Both the position numbers and the translations under genes were made by a program. A stretch of 64,000 nucleotides of DNA from Paenibacillus macerans (GTDB lineage Bacteria; Bacillota; Bacilli; Paenibacillales; Paenibacillaceae). Below are positions 8,946 through 15,995 of the stretch, in pieces (position 1 is the first letter of the stretch; every line of letters starts with the position of its first letter). The stretch spans positions 267,104-331,103 of the forward strand of contig NZ_JAMBOE010000002.1 in NCBI RefSeq assembly GCF_023715465.1, given 5' to 3'. The notes below the pieces were generated by a model that had not been told where the DNA came from, did no database searches, and saw nothing but the letters and a program-made list of their open reading frames with translations.

Positions 8946-9848
8946 TCAGGCCGCAGCCGCAAGGGGCTGATTCGGTTGGCGCGCGATCAGCCGGCGGTAA
9001 GGGATCGCCGGAACCGCCACACACATGCGCAGCAACTTCTGCTGCATCGTTTCTTTCGCTCCGGGCAGGTGCAGCCGGCGGCGTCCGGTGTACTCGTTCA
9101 GGTACGCCTGCAGATGCTTCAGTCCCAAGGCTATATATGTACTCTTCAGCGATTCCCACGCCTCTCTCACCACTTTCCGCAAGGGCGCATAAAGCCGAAA
9201 GGCTAAAGGGAACGATTGTACCGCCGATGCACGGACATCCACATGCCCATTGATGAACGCGGCGAGCTCGTGACGGTTTGCTCTTTGTCCGTCTCCTCTC
9301 TTATGCGGTACAAGGCGGATTTTGACTTGCTCCGGCTCGCCCGATTCCTTGACCGTGCATCCCGCTATTACCGCCGTGGCATACGGATGCGAAAGCTGAC
9401 ACCGGGACGGATCGCGACCGTACAGATCGCTGTTCACCTTCACGTCTCCGTAGAGCAGTTCCCGGGCATCGAATTCCCCGACGGCATGGCGTATTTTGTG
9501 CAGTATTAACCAGGCGGTCTTGTAGGTGACCTTAATCACCTGGCTCAGCCGCATCGCCGAGATACCGTCCTCAAGCAGAAATAAATCCAGGGCCTTGAAC
9601 CACTTGAGCAGGGGCAGATGCGTTCCTTCAAAAATCGTACCGACCAAAGCCGACGTTTGATGCTTGCACTTTCCGCACTCGAACAAGGGGATATGCCGGG
9701 AGGTCAGATGGCTGCACCGGGTGTGAGCGCAGCGCGGGCAGACAAAGCCGTTCGGCCACTTCATCGCGATCAGCGCCTCCATGCAAGCCTGCTCGCTGTT
9801 ATAACGGTTGCTGAATGATTGAAGTTCCGTTCCCGCATTGACCTCCAT
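8946..9848 (-). CDS. Orphan IS1595/ISXO2-like transposase-related protein, catalytic motif altered
   Basis: A 300-residue protein with the IS1595 layout: an N-terminal zinc ribbon (Cys37-x2-Cys40 and Cys58-x2-Cys61), a helical region resembling the family's ITYKTAW segment (here VTYKTAW), then an ISXO2-like core. Where the family normally shows VDETYxGG, this protein reads VKVNSDLYG (about 137-144), so the first catalytic acidic pair is replaced and DDE chemistry is doubtful. The ATG at 9848 is chosen over an upstream TTG because a GGGGG Shine-Dalgarno-like run precedes it. The promoter carries two LexA-type boxes. No terminal inverted repeats or target duplications were visible. It may be a domesticated nuclease or DNA-binding protein, or simply a decaying insertion; function is not established. 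Confidence 0.7.
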   Translation of the reverse strand: MEVNAGTELQSFSNRYNSEQACMEALIAMKWPNGFVCPRCAHTRCSHLTSRHIPLFECGKCKHQTSALVGTIFEGTHLPLLKWFKALDLFLLEDGISAMRLSQVIKVTYKTAWLILHKIRHAVGEFDARELLYGDVKVNSDLYGRDPSRCQLSHPYATAVIAGCTVKESGEPEQVKIRLVPHKRGDGQRANRHELAAFINGHVDVRASAVQSFPLAFRLYAPLRKVVREAWESLKSTYIALGLKHLQAYLNEYTGRRRLHLPGAKETMQQKLLRMCVAVPAIPYRRLIARQPNQPLAAAA

Positions 9849-9876
9849 ATTTGCTCGCCCCCGAATCAAGAATTTA

Positions 9877-9928
9877 CGAACTCACGTTCTATTTGCTTTA
9901 TTATACCAAACGTACGTTCCCTTCGCAA
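9877..9928 (-). promoter_or_regulatory. SOS-type promoter with two LexA/DinR boxes
   Basis: On the minus strand a TTGCGA -35 (9923-9928), 17-bp spacer and perfect TATAAT -10 (9900-9905) precede the transposase-like gene. CAAACGTACGTTCC (9907-9920, plus-strand reading) matches 13 of 14 positions of the Gram-positive consensus CGAACRNRYGTTYC and fills the spacer. CGAACTCACGTTCT (9877-9890) matches 12 of 14 and lies just downstream of the start point. Both placements would block RNA polymerase, as expected for LexA repression. Binding itself is inference. Confidence 0.75.
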
Positions 9929-9964
9929 GCCGAAAATCTCACCTGAACCGCCTCATTTTTTTCC

Positions 9965-10016
9965 TTCTCTCTTTTTCTTCTCTCTTTTTCTTCTCTCTTT
10001 TTCTTCTCTCTTTTTT
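9965..10016. repeat. 13-bp tandem repeat, four copies
   Basis: TTCTCTCTTTTTC repeated four times head to tail (9965-9977, 9978-9990, 9991-10003, 10004-10016), the last with one terminal change. Pyrimidine-rich; likely to vary in copy number by slippage. Confidence 0.95.
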
Positions 10017-10095
10017 GGAACTCTTGCTCTAGCCCCCCCCCTGCCCCCTGAACGAAAGGAATAATCGTGCAAAGGCAAGCAACAGGCAGGGACAT

Positions 10096-10152
10096 CAAGA
10101 CACCAAGACACCAAGACACCAAGGCTCCAAGACGCCAAGACGCCAAGACACG
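10096..10152. repeat. 8-bp tandem repeat, about seven copies
   Basis: Unit AGACACCA with variants (GGCTCCA, GACGCCA) repeated about seven times. Open frames across it on the minus strand yield LGVLVSWC-like peptides, which are by-products of the repeat and not genes. Confidence 0.9.
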
Positions 10153-10526
10153 AACCCTTTAGACAGCCCCCTCTCACCCGGTGTCGATTTGTGACACTGC
10201 TCGAGGGCGGCTACGGTGCAAAAGGTAGATGCGCTGACCTCGGCGGATCGTGGCACCCTCTTCATCGTTGACGCTTCCATGCTTCCATGTTTGAGCGGAA
10301 CCGCAGTAAAGCGGTCGAGTTGCTTGCCCGATTTAGAGATCATGCCACAGGCACGTTTTACAAGGGATCTCTTATGTTCTTGATCAAAGAAGTAGCCCAA
10401 AAATCCGGGAAGACACTGTCCGCCTCTAATTCAGCGTCAACTTCGGCAATGGATTGCTGCTTTACCCAGCTAAATCAAGGCTTGTCTGCCGATTTTTTGC
10501 TGCGAAAGGTGAGTTATAAATAAGGT
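10153..10526. other. Gene-free stretch
   Basis: Open frames of 78 and 101 codons cross here on opposite strands, but neither has a Shine-Dalgarno site or a recognisable domain. I see no gene and no further repeat. Confidence 0.4.
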
Positions 10527-10558
10527 TAAAAAAACCGCTGAGCGGGTCAGCGGTTATC
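10527..10558 (-). terminator. Rho-independent terminator
   Basis: Stem ACCGCTGA/TCAGCGGT with a short loop, followed on the minus strand by seven T. Well placed to end a transcript running from the NUDIX gene through element E3. Confidence 0.85.
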
Positions 10559-10595
10559 CTTGCAAAATTGCGTTGGGTGATTAGCAGGGATGCGT

Positions 10596-10796
10596 AATAA
10601 AGGAATTTTATGGTCTTATTTCTGCAAATCACTCTAGTTTAAATAAATAAGGACACTTTATGACCCTATTTATCCAGAACTGCCAGAAAATCCCCTCTTT
10701 ATACCTGTCCACCCAAAATTAAGGGCGTTCTGTGTGCCTGTTTCTCTCATTCCCCGTTCCAGCACAGAAATAAGAGCACTTTTTGTCCTTATATGC
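10596..10796. repeat. Four-unit intergenic element E3
   Basis: Units at 10596-10624, 10643-10674, about 10716-10744 (weakest) and 10765-10796. The first two are in one orientation (core ATAAGGACACTTTATGACC), the last two inverted. Starts are spaced about 47, 73 and 49 bp. The layout is that of E1, with related but distinct unit sequence. It lies between the NUDIX gene and its terminator. Confidence 0.7.
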
Positions 10797-10835
10797 TTTT
10801 GAACGATTGTCCGATCAACCACGCTAGAGCCTCGA

Positions 10836-11237
10836 TCACGGCAGCAGTTTTTTGTCATGCAGCTCTTCAAAAATAATCCGGCTAATCAGCGACGCCCGGT
10901 CTCGGTCGGCATGGCTGAGCCAGGCCAATTCTTCAATCTCTGATGCGGGAGCAAGCTCCCCGGAGTAGTCGGCCGTATAACACGTCATTTTGACGAGCAC
11001 CCCTTCCGGTTTACCATCGGCTTGGGCTGCAAATGTGGCGAAATAGCTTATCGTTTCCGGCTTGATGCAAACGGACAGCTCCTCGCCGATTTCGCGCTGC
11101 AGCGTTTCGGCGTCGGTTTCCCCGGGCTCCCGCTTGCCTCCGGGAAAATAGAAAAGCTCCTTCCCCTTGGAACGGACGCTCAAAATCCGCCCATCCTTGA
11201 TACAAATCCAGGCGATTTTATCGATAGTGTCAGACAT
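10836..11237 (-). CDS. NUDIX hydrolase
   Basis: A 133-residue single-domain NUDIX protein. The Nudix box starts at the GGKREPGE segment, continues through seven residues, and ends REIGEEL, giving the G-x5-E-x7-REUxEE pattern; the usual glycine after EE is replaced by serine. Such enzymes hydrolyse nucleoside diphosphates linked to another group. The small size and lack of extra domains suggest a MutT/8-oxo-dGTP or ADP-ribose type, but the substrate cannot be read. A strong Shine-Dalgarno GAGGAGG precedes the ATG. It appears to be transcribed alone, followed by element E3 and a terminator. Confidence 0.88.
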   Translation of the reverse strand: MSDTIDKIAWICIKDGRILSVRSKGKELFYFPGGKREPGETDAETLQREIGEELSVCIKPETISYFATFAAQADGKPEGVLVKMTCYTADYSGELAPASEIEELAWLSHADRDRASLISRIIFEELHDKKLLP

Positions 11238-11334
11238 GTTCTTTCCTCCTCACAGTGATTTGTCCAACTTACATAGTTCCTCAGTTCAACGCTTCCTGCT
11301 TGGTTTTCTGATCGCGAGCCGCCGCTTCGGACCG

Positions 11335-11772
11335 CTAGCGCTCGCCCATTTTATACACGATAATCCCGCCGACGATGACCAGCACGCCAATCAGCTGTTT
11401 TGGCGTAAACGGAACCTTCTGCAGCCCGAGCCAGCCCATGGAATCAAACAATAAAGCGAATCCCAGCTCGGAGGTCATGACGATCGCCACGGCATAAGTC
11501 GGCCCCAGACGTTTGACTCCCTGCACCATGCAGGTGACGACGCCTACGCCGATCAAACCGCTGAAATAAAACCACGGCTGCATATCGTGCAGCGCGAACA
11601 TATTTTTCCCTTCGAGCAAAAACCCGATCACGAAAGAAGCGGCAAACCCGAGGCCAAGCACCAACGTGGTGGTCGTCCAGGTACCCGTGTGCTCATTGAC
11701 TTTGTTGTTAAAAATATTTTGCATGCCGACCAGCGACCCCGCGATCAGCGCCAACAAGATCCCTAAAAACAT
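11335..11772 (-). CDS. YdcZ-family (DMT superfamily) small transporter, copy 2
   Basis: A 145-residue integral membrane protein with about five hydrophobic helices and no soluble domain, matching the half-size YdcZ/DUF606 branch of the drug/metabolite transporters. The N-terminus has a hydrophobic LLALIAGSLVG helix and the final helix ends YKMGER. It lies 13 bp downstream of a Crp-like regulator, with a second YdcZ gene upstream of that regulator. Two such half-size proteins often act as a hetero-oligomer with opposite topologies; that pairing is inferred. Substrate unknown. The GGGAGG Shine-Dalgarno is well spaced. Confidence 0.82.
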   Translation of the reverse strand: MFLGILLALIAGSLVGMQNIFNNKVNEHTGTWTTTTLVLGLGFAASFVIGFLLEGKNMFALHDMQPWFYFSGLIGVGVVTCMVQGVKRLGPTYAVAIVMTSELGFALLFDSMGWLGLQKVPFTPKQLIGVLVIVGGIIVYKMGER

Positions 11773-11785
11773 CGTTTCCTCCCGG

Positions 11786-12484
11786 TTATTCGTAGATATT
11801 CCGGTGGGTCAGCTTTTGCAGGCCTTCCCTATCCTTGACCAAAATGCCCTTGCGGTTGCGTTCGATCAGCCCGCGGTCGCCGAACTTTTGCAGCACCCGG
11901 TTCAGATGCCGATAGCTCGTGCCGATCAGATTGGCCGCATCCGTCAGATCGGATGTGCTAAGCTCTCCCCTAAAATCCGCATCGGATTCGTCAAACGTTA
12001 TGGACAGCAAATAGCTGGCGAGCCTGACCTCCACCGGATACAATAAATTAAAGCTCATCGAGCTCGACTTCATGTAAAACTTCTTGGTGATGATGTCCAG
12101 CAAAAAATGCAGCAGCGGGGAATGGTCGCCGCAGTATTTCCGCAGCCAGCGGTATTCCACCCCGATCATATGCACCGGTGACACCGCCTCGACCGTGTTA
12201 ATGATGTCGCTGTCCCGGATATACTCCACATCCCCGATCACTTCCAGCGGCGTCTTAAAGGAAATGACGAGCGTGCGGCCTTCCTCCGACGTGTTGTATA
12301 TTTTGATTTTCCCTTTCACCAAAACATACATCACTCCGGATGGCTCCCCTTGGGCGCAAATCAACTCGCCTTGATCGAAAGCAAGCAGCGTCAGGTGCGG
12401 GAGGAGCGGCACCGTAAATATGTGAACCAATTGATGCGCCTGCATATAGGCTTTAAGCAGCTCCCGATCTTCGATTTCTGTCAA
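11786..12484 (-). CDS. Crp/Fnr-family transcriptional regulator
   Basis: A 232-residue regulator with an N-terminal cyclic-nucleotide-binding-like beta barrel (about residues 30-115; GELICAQGE, MYVLVKGKIKIY) and a C-terminal winged helix (about 165-215; ANLIGTSYRHLNRVLQKF recognition helix). No cysteine cluster for Fe-S binding is present, so it is unlikely to be an oxygen sensor like FNR. The overall form is closest to YeiL-like members. The start is TTG at 12484, nine bp after a GGGGGG run. It lies between two ydcZ genes in one apparent operon, so it probably controls this export pair. Confidence 0.85.
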   Translation of the reverse strand: MTEIEDRELLKAYMQAHQLVHIFTVPLLPHLTLLAFDQGELICAQGEPSGVMYVLVKGKIKIYNTSEEGRTLVISFKTPLEVIGDVEYIRDSDIINTVEAVSPVHMIGVEYRWLRKYCGDHSPLLHFLLDIITKKFYMKSSSMSFNLLYPVEVRLASYLLSITFDESDADFRGELSTSDLTDAANLIGTSYRHLNRVLQKFGDRGLIERNRKGILVKDREGLQKLTHRNIYE

Positions 12485-12514
12485 GTTCCAATTCCCCCCA
12501 AGCTTGCGGTTGGC

Positions 12515-12940
12515 CTATAATTTAAGGATCGCGACGCCAGCGATCATCAGCGCGATGCCGACAAACTGCGGCAGCCGCATTTTTTTCTTTTCGATGCCAA
12601 ACCATCCGGTGCTGTCGATCAGAAAGGTGATGCACAGTTGCGCGATCAGAACGGCCGCAATCGAAAGCGTGACCCCGACGTGCTGAATCGCCGTAACATT
12701 GGAGAAAATAATGATCGCCGCGAGCGCCCCGCCGCCGAGATACAACGGCTGCACACGCCCCAGCTGTTTTAGATTGCCGTCCCGGATAAACAGCCAGATG
12801 AGCAATGCTGCGGCAAAGCCAGTGAACTGGGTCAACGCAGCCGCCGGCCAGGTGCCGACGCTCGAGCTGATCCGCGCGTTCGCCACCCCTTGGAGCGTAA
12901 TAAAGGCCCCGGCCATAAACGCAAATAACCAGCCTTTCAT
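12515..12940 (-). CDS. YdcZ-family (DMT superfamily) small transporter, copy 1
   Basis: A 141-residue membrane protein, five hydrophobic segments, clearly related to the protein at 11335-11772 (shared IDSTGW/FDSMGW loop followed by G and a basic patch, and a C-terminal VGI/GV-helix). First gene of an apparent three-gene operon ydcZ-crp-ydcZ. The charge patterns of the two proteins differ, which fits a pair inserted in opposite orientations, but this needs experiment. Shine-Dalgarno GAGGGGAG lies before the ATG. Confidence 0.82.
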   Translation of the reverse strand: MKGWLFAFMAGAFITLQGVANARISSSVGTWPAAALTQFTGFAAALLIWLFIRDGNLKQLGRVQPLYLGGGALAAIIIFSNVTAIQHVGVTLSIAAVLIAQLCITFLIDSTGWFGIEKKKMRLPQFVGIALMIAGVAILKL

Positions 12941-13110
12941 GGTGTTCTCCCCTCTTCATATTCTGTTCATATTAAAAGATAACACAGGACCTTTTGGAAA
13001 GGACATATGTCCTGAAATTTGGAGTCAGCGAAAATTGCCCGAGGCCATACCGCTGTATTACTATTAAATGGCAAGCTATTTCGCATTCATTAATATAGGA
13101 GGCGCTTTCG

Positions 13111-13671
13111 TTGCAGCTAAAGTTCGAAACAAAAACATATTGGGACGAAACCTGGTGGGAACGGCTCGGCCCGATTTACCGGGAAGCCTTCCCGCACGGG
13201 GCCAAACCGGAGAAGGTGCTGCGGAGCATGTTAAACCACGGGGCAGCCTGCATGCACGCCGGGACCCTGGAAGGCGAAGCAGCCGCCATGGCGATCACCG
13301 GGTTTAGCGGTCCGGCGGAAAATAAGCGGTTGATCCTGGATTACATGGCCATCCGTCACGATTTGCGCGGAAATGGGCTGGGAGCGAGCTTTTTTAAGCA
13401 AATCCGCGATTGGGCCGCTAGCGAAAGCCGGGTCAAGGCGATCATCATAGAAGCCGAGGCGGATGATACGGAGGAAAACCGCAGCCGCCTAAAATTTTGG
13501 GAACGGTGCGGTTTTATAGCTACCTCTTATGTACACCAATATATTTGGGTACCCGAGCCCTACCGCGCCCTCTACCTTCCGCTGTCCCCCGGTTTTACCA
13601 TCACGGATGATGGGAAGTCCCTTTTTCGCGATATCACTTCGTTTCATCAAAAATCGTTCCGCGGCCATTAA
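13111..13671 (+). CDS. GNAT-family N-acetyltransferase
   Basis: A 186-residue acetyltransferase. The acetyl-CoA loop appears as DLRGNGLGASFFKQI (about residues 89-103; the R/Q-x-x-G-x-G/A motif of GNAT motif A), with the preceding DYMAI strand. A downstream LKFWERCGF segment is the usual motif B. The start is a TTG eight bp after GGAGG; no ATG start is better placed. The substrate is unknown. It stands alone between the ydcZ operon and marR, with no stated partner. Confidence 0.82.
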   Translation: MQLKFETKTYWDETWWERLGPIYREAFPHGAKPEKVLRSMLNHGAACMHAGTLEGEAAAMAITGFSGPAENKRLILDYMAIRHDLRGNGLGASFFKQIRDWAASESRVKAIIIEAEADDTEENRSRLKFWERCGFIATSYVHQYIWVPEPYRALYLPLSPGFTITDDGKSLFRDITSFHQKSFRGH

Positions 13672-13726
13672 GCCGCTTAATAAATAATATGGGTTGAACC
13701 TTGGGAAAATAGATCCGACGGCAGCT

Positions 13727-14152
13727 TTAATCCGCCTGATAGCTGTCATAGATCTTTTGCAGCAAGCCCGATAGCTGCTCCTTTTCCGCCTCCGTCAAGC
13801 AGCTTGTAAACCGGCGGTTATGTTCCTCAAAAATCCGCCGCAGCGTCGGCTCGAAGTCTTTGGCCTTTGGGGTCGGATACAACCGATAGGAACGGCGGTC
13901 ATGATCGTCGATCCGGCGGTAAACGTATCCCGCCTCCTCCAGCTGCTTGACGCAGCGGGCCGTGGTCGCTTTGTCGAACTTGGCTTCGCTTGTCAGTTGA
14001 TCCTGATTGATCCCGGGCTTCGCCAAAATGGCCTTCAGGTAAGTGTGGTGCCCCCCGCCGCCGATGTCGTAAGGCTTCAGCAAGGCGGCCAGCTCCTTTT
14101 GGTTCATGCGCTGGATGTATGAGATCAACTTGCCGACGAAAAACTTCTCCAT
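13727..14152 (-). CDS. MarR-family regulator of the adjacent exporter
   Basis: A 141-residue winged-helix repressor: recognition region DQLTSEAKFDKATTARCVKQL followed by a wing with DDHDRRSYR, the MarR signature. The open frame extends upstream but the ATG at 14152 is six bp after AGAGGTG, so it is preferred. It is transcribed away from a 14-TM multidrug exporter, and the space between them holds two copies of a GTTGC/GCAAC palindrome. Most likely it represses both itself and the exporter until a drug-like ligand binds. Confidence 0.9.
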   Translation of the reverse strand: MEKFFVGKLISYIQRMNQKELAALLKPYDIGGGGHHTYLKAILAKPGINQDQLTSEAKFDKATTARCVKQLEEAGYVYRRIDDHDRRSYRLYPTPKAKDFEPTLRRIFEEHNRRFTSCLTEAEKEQLSGLLQKIYDSYQAD

Positions 14153-14205
14153 CCCTTTCACCTCTTTGCGAGCGGTCTGTTTTACAAAAATTTTACTAAA
14201 AATCT

Positions 14206-14265
14206 GTTGCAAGCGCAACTAAATCGGAGTACACTGAAACCAGCAAAAAAAGTTGCGGACGCAAC
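14206..14265 (+). promoter_or_regulatory. Twin MarR operators and exporter promoter
   Basis: Two copies of a 14-bp inverted repeat: GTTGCAAGCGCAAC (14206-14219) and GTTGCGGACGCAAC (14252-14265), both GTTGC-4 nt-GCAAC. A TTGCAA -35 (14207-14212), 17-bp spacer and TACACT -10 (14230-14235) form a promoter for the MFS gene. The first operator covers the -35 and the second lies just after the start point. Confidence 0.8.
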
Positions 14266-14310
14266 AAATGCAAATATTGGGTTTACCGAAACAAGAGAGG
14301 TGTAAATTTT

Positions 14311-15795
14311 ATGCAAACGGAAAGTAAAGGTGCCCCGGTAACCTATCAGGAGGATCCGCAAATCCAAAAACGGCGCTGGCTGATTCTGGTCGTGCTGAAT
14401 CTGTTCACGTTTATGTCGACGCTCGACGGCAGTATCGTCAACATCGCGCTCCCGGTCATTGCGAAGCGCTTGGACCTGCAGGTCGCGGAGGCGGAATGGG
14501 TGGTGACCGCCTATTTATTGATGATTTGCGCGGCGATTCTTTTTTTCGGCAAACTGGGGGACATCGTCGGAAAAATTAAAGTTTTTAAGTGGGGTATGAT
14601 CATCTTCACCGTCGGCTCGCTGCTGTGCGGGTTCAGTTCCTCTTTGACGATGCTGGTCGGGTCGCGGTTGATCCAGGCGCTGGGCGCATCGATGACGATG
14701 GCCAACAGCCAAGGCATTATCACCGATATTTTTCCGGCAAATGAACGGGGCCGGGCGTTGGGGTTGATCGGCACGTTCGTATCCTTGGGCAGCATCGCCG
14801 GACCGAGCTTGGGCGGCGTCATCGTGTCCGCGCTCGGCTGGGAATATATTTTCTGGGTCAACATTCCGGTAGGGCTCATCGCTATCGTGCTCGGCTGGAG
14901 AACGCTGCCTGGGGACCGCACCAAACTGCGGGTGAAAATCGACAAAGCCGGCAGCCTGCTGTTCCCTTTATTTATTCTCGCCTTGTTCTCCGGCTTGCTG
15001 CTGGGACAGCAAATCGGCTACCGCGACCCTCGTATTATCGCAGCCTTGGTCATAGCGGCCGTAGTGTTTATCGTTTTTCTCTGGATCGAAACGCGCAAGT
15101 CCGAACCGATGCTGCAGCTGTCGCTGTTTAAAAATCCGCTGTTCAGCCTAAGCATCCTGTGCGGGTTTCTCGTCTTTGTCGCCAATTTTTGTTTTAATAT
15201 TATCGCGCCTTTTTATACGCAGAGCATTTTGAACCTTTCTCCGTCGCAAGCCGGGCTGCTGATGATGCTGTTCCCGATCGTGATGGTGATCGTCGCTCCG
15301 CTCAGCGGTGCGCTGTCGGACAAAATCGGTTCCGAACTGCTCACCTTCGCCGGCCTGATCGTGATGGTCGTCGCCCAGGTTGGTCTTGCCGGTCTTCACG
15401 GCAGCAGCCCCATTTTCCTGGTCGGCGTATGGATCGCGATGCTCGGTCTTGGAAGCGGCTTGTTCCAATCGCCCAACAATTCGCTGGTGATGTCCAAGGT
15501 GCCGAGAACGCAGCTGGGGATCGCCGGCAGCATCAACTCGCTCGTGCGCAACATCGGCATGGTGGTCGGGATTACGGTCGCCACCACGACCTTGTTTGGC
15601 GTGATGAGCAGCCTGGCCGGCCAGCGGGTTACGGGATTGGTGCCAGGTCGCCCCGACCTGTTCCTCTCCGGCATGCACGTCGTCTTTATGACCTCGGCGA
15701 CCATCTGTCTGGTGGCCGCGGTGCTGACGGGCTGGCGTTTATGGTCGGCCAAACGCGGCGTACGCGGCGAACAGCTTCGTTCGCAGCAGCAATAA
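14311..15795 (+). CDS. DHA2-family MFS multidrug exporter (14 TM)
   Basis: A 494-residue major facilitator protein with about 14 hydrophobic helices, the DHA2 (EmrB/QacA) branch. Visible motifs: LDGSIVNIALPVI in TM1 (motif D1), GKLGDIVGKIKVF as motif A in the first cytoplasmic loop, and a motif C-like GSIAGPSLGGVI in TM5. It would expel drugs in exchange for protons; the substrate is unknown. It is divergent from marR and led by GAGAGGTG eight bp before the ATG. The operators in the shared space indicate repression by that MarR protein. Confidence 0.92.
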   Translation: MQTESKGAPVTYQEDPQIQKRRWLILVVLNLFTFMSTLDGSIVNIALPVIAKRLDLQVAEAEWVVTAYLLMICAAILFFGKLGDIVGKIKVFKWGMIIFTVGSLLCGFSSSLTMLVGSRLIQALGASMTMANSQGIITDIFPANERGRALGLIGTFVSLGSIAGPSLGGVIVSALGWEYIFWVNIPVGLIAIVLGWRTLPGDRTKLRVKIDKAGSLLFPLFILALFSGLLLGQQIGYRDPRIIAALVIAAVVFIVFLWIETRKSEPMLQLSLFKNPLFSLSILCGFLVFVANFCFNIIAPFYTQSILNLSPSQAGLLMMLFPIVMVIVAPLSGALSDKIGSELLTFAGLIVMVVAQVGLAGLHGSSPIFLVGVWIAMLGLGSGLFQSPNNSLVMSKVPRTQLGIAGSINSLVRNIGMVVGITVATTTLFGVMSSLAGQRVTGLVPGRPDLFLSGMHVVFMTSATICLVAAVLTGWRLWSAKRGVRGEQLRSQQQ

Positions 15796-15801
15796 AAGAA
15801 G

Positions 15802-15852
15802 ATCGCCGCATCCTTGGCCCAAGAGGCGCGGGAAGCGGCGATTTTCTGTTTT
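15802..15852 (+). terminator. Terminator of the MFS gene
   Basis: Stem ATCGCCGC/GCGGCGAT with a 25-nt loop, followed by TTTCTGTTTTTT. The 3' side overlaps the intended end of the small minus-strand gene at 15860. Confidence 0.75.
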
Positions 15853-15859
15853 TTGTGGA

Positions 15860-15973
15860 TTACGTCCATTCCACGCGGGTCAACAACTGGTGTTTCAGCA
15901 GCGCCAAAATAAAGTCCAAGTAGAAATCCTTGCGGACCACGACCTTAAATTGCTGCTCCCGGCCCTCATTCAT
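15860..15973 (-). CDS. Small protein of 37 residues, unknown
   Basis: A short frame beginning MNEGREQQFKVV and ending TRVEWT, with a strong AGGAGGG Shine-Dalgarno nine bp or so before the ATG. It follows the mocA-like gene by 22 bp and probably shares its transcript. The composition is charged at the N-terminus with a central hydrophobic LDFILALL stretch, so a single amphipathic helix is likely. I do not recognise the family. Longer frames upstream of this ATG lie inside mocA and are not credible. The good ribosome site is the main support. Confidence 0.55.
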   Translation of the reverse strand: MNEGREQQFKVVVRKDFYLDFILALLKHQLLTRVEWT

Positions 15974-15995
15974 ATAGAATTCCCTCCTGAGCAAG

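Noticed and set aside
8880-9935. Terminal inverted repeats of a complete insertion sequence around the IS1595-like gene
   Set aside because: No pair of matching ends or flanking duplication could be found by eye.
10095-10400. Open frame with SWRLGVLEPWCLGVL repeats
   Set aside because: Product of the 8-bp tandem repeat; no gene features.
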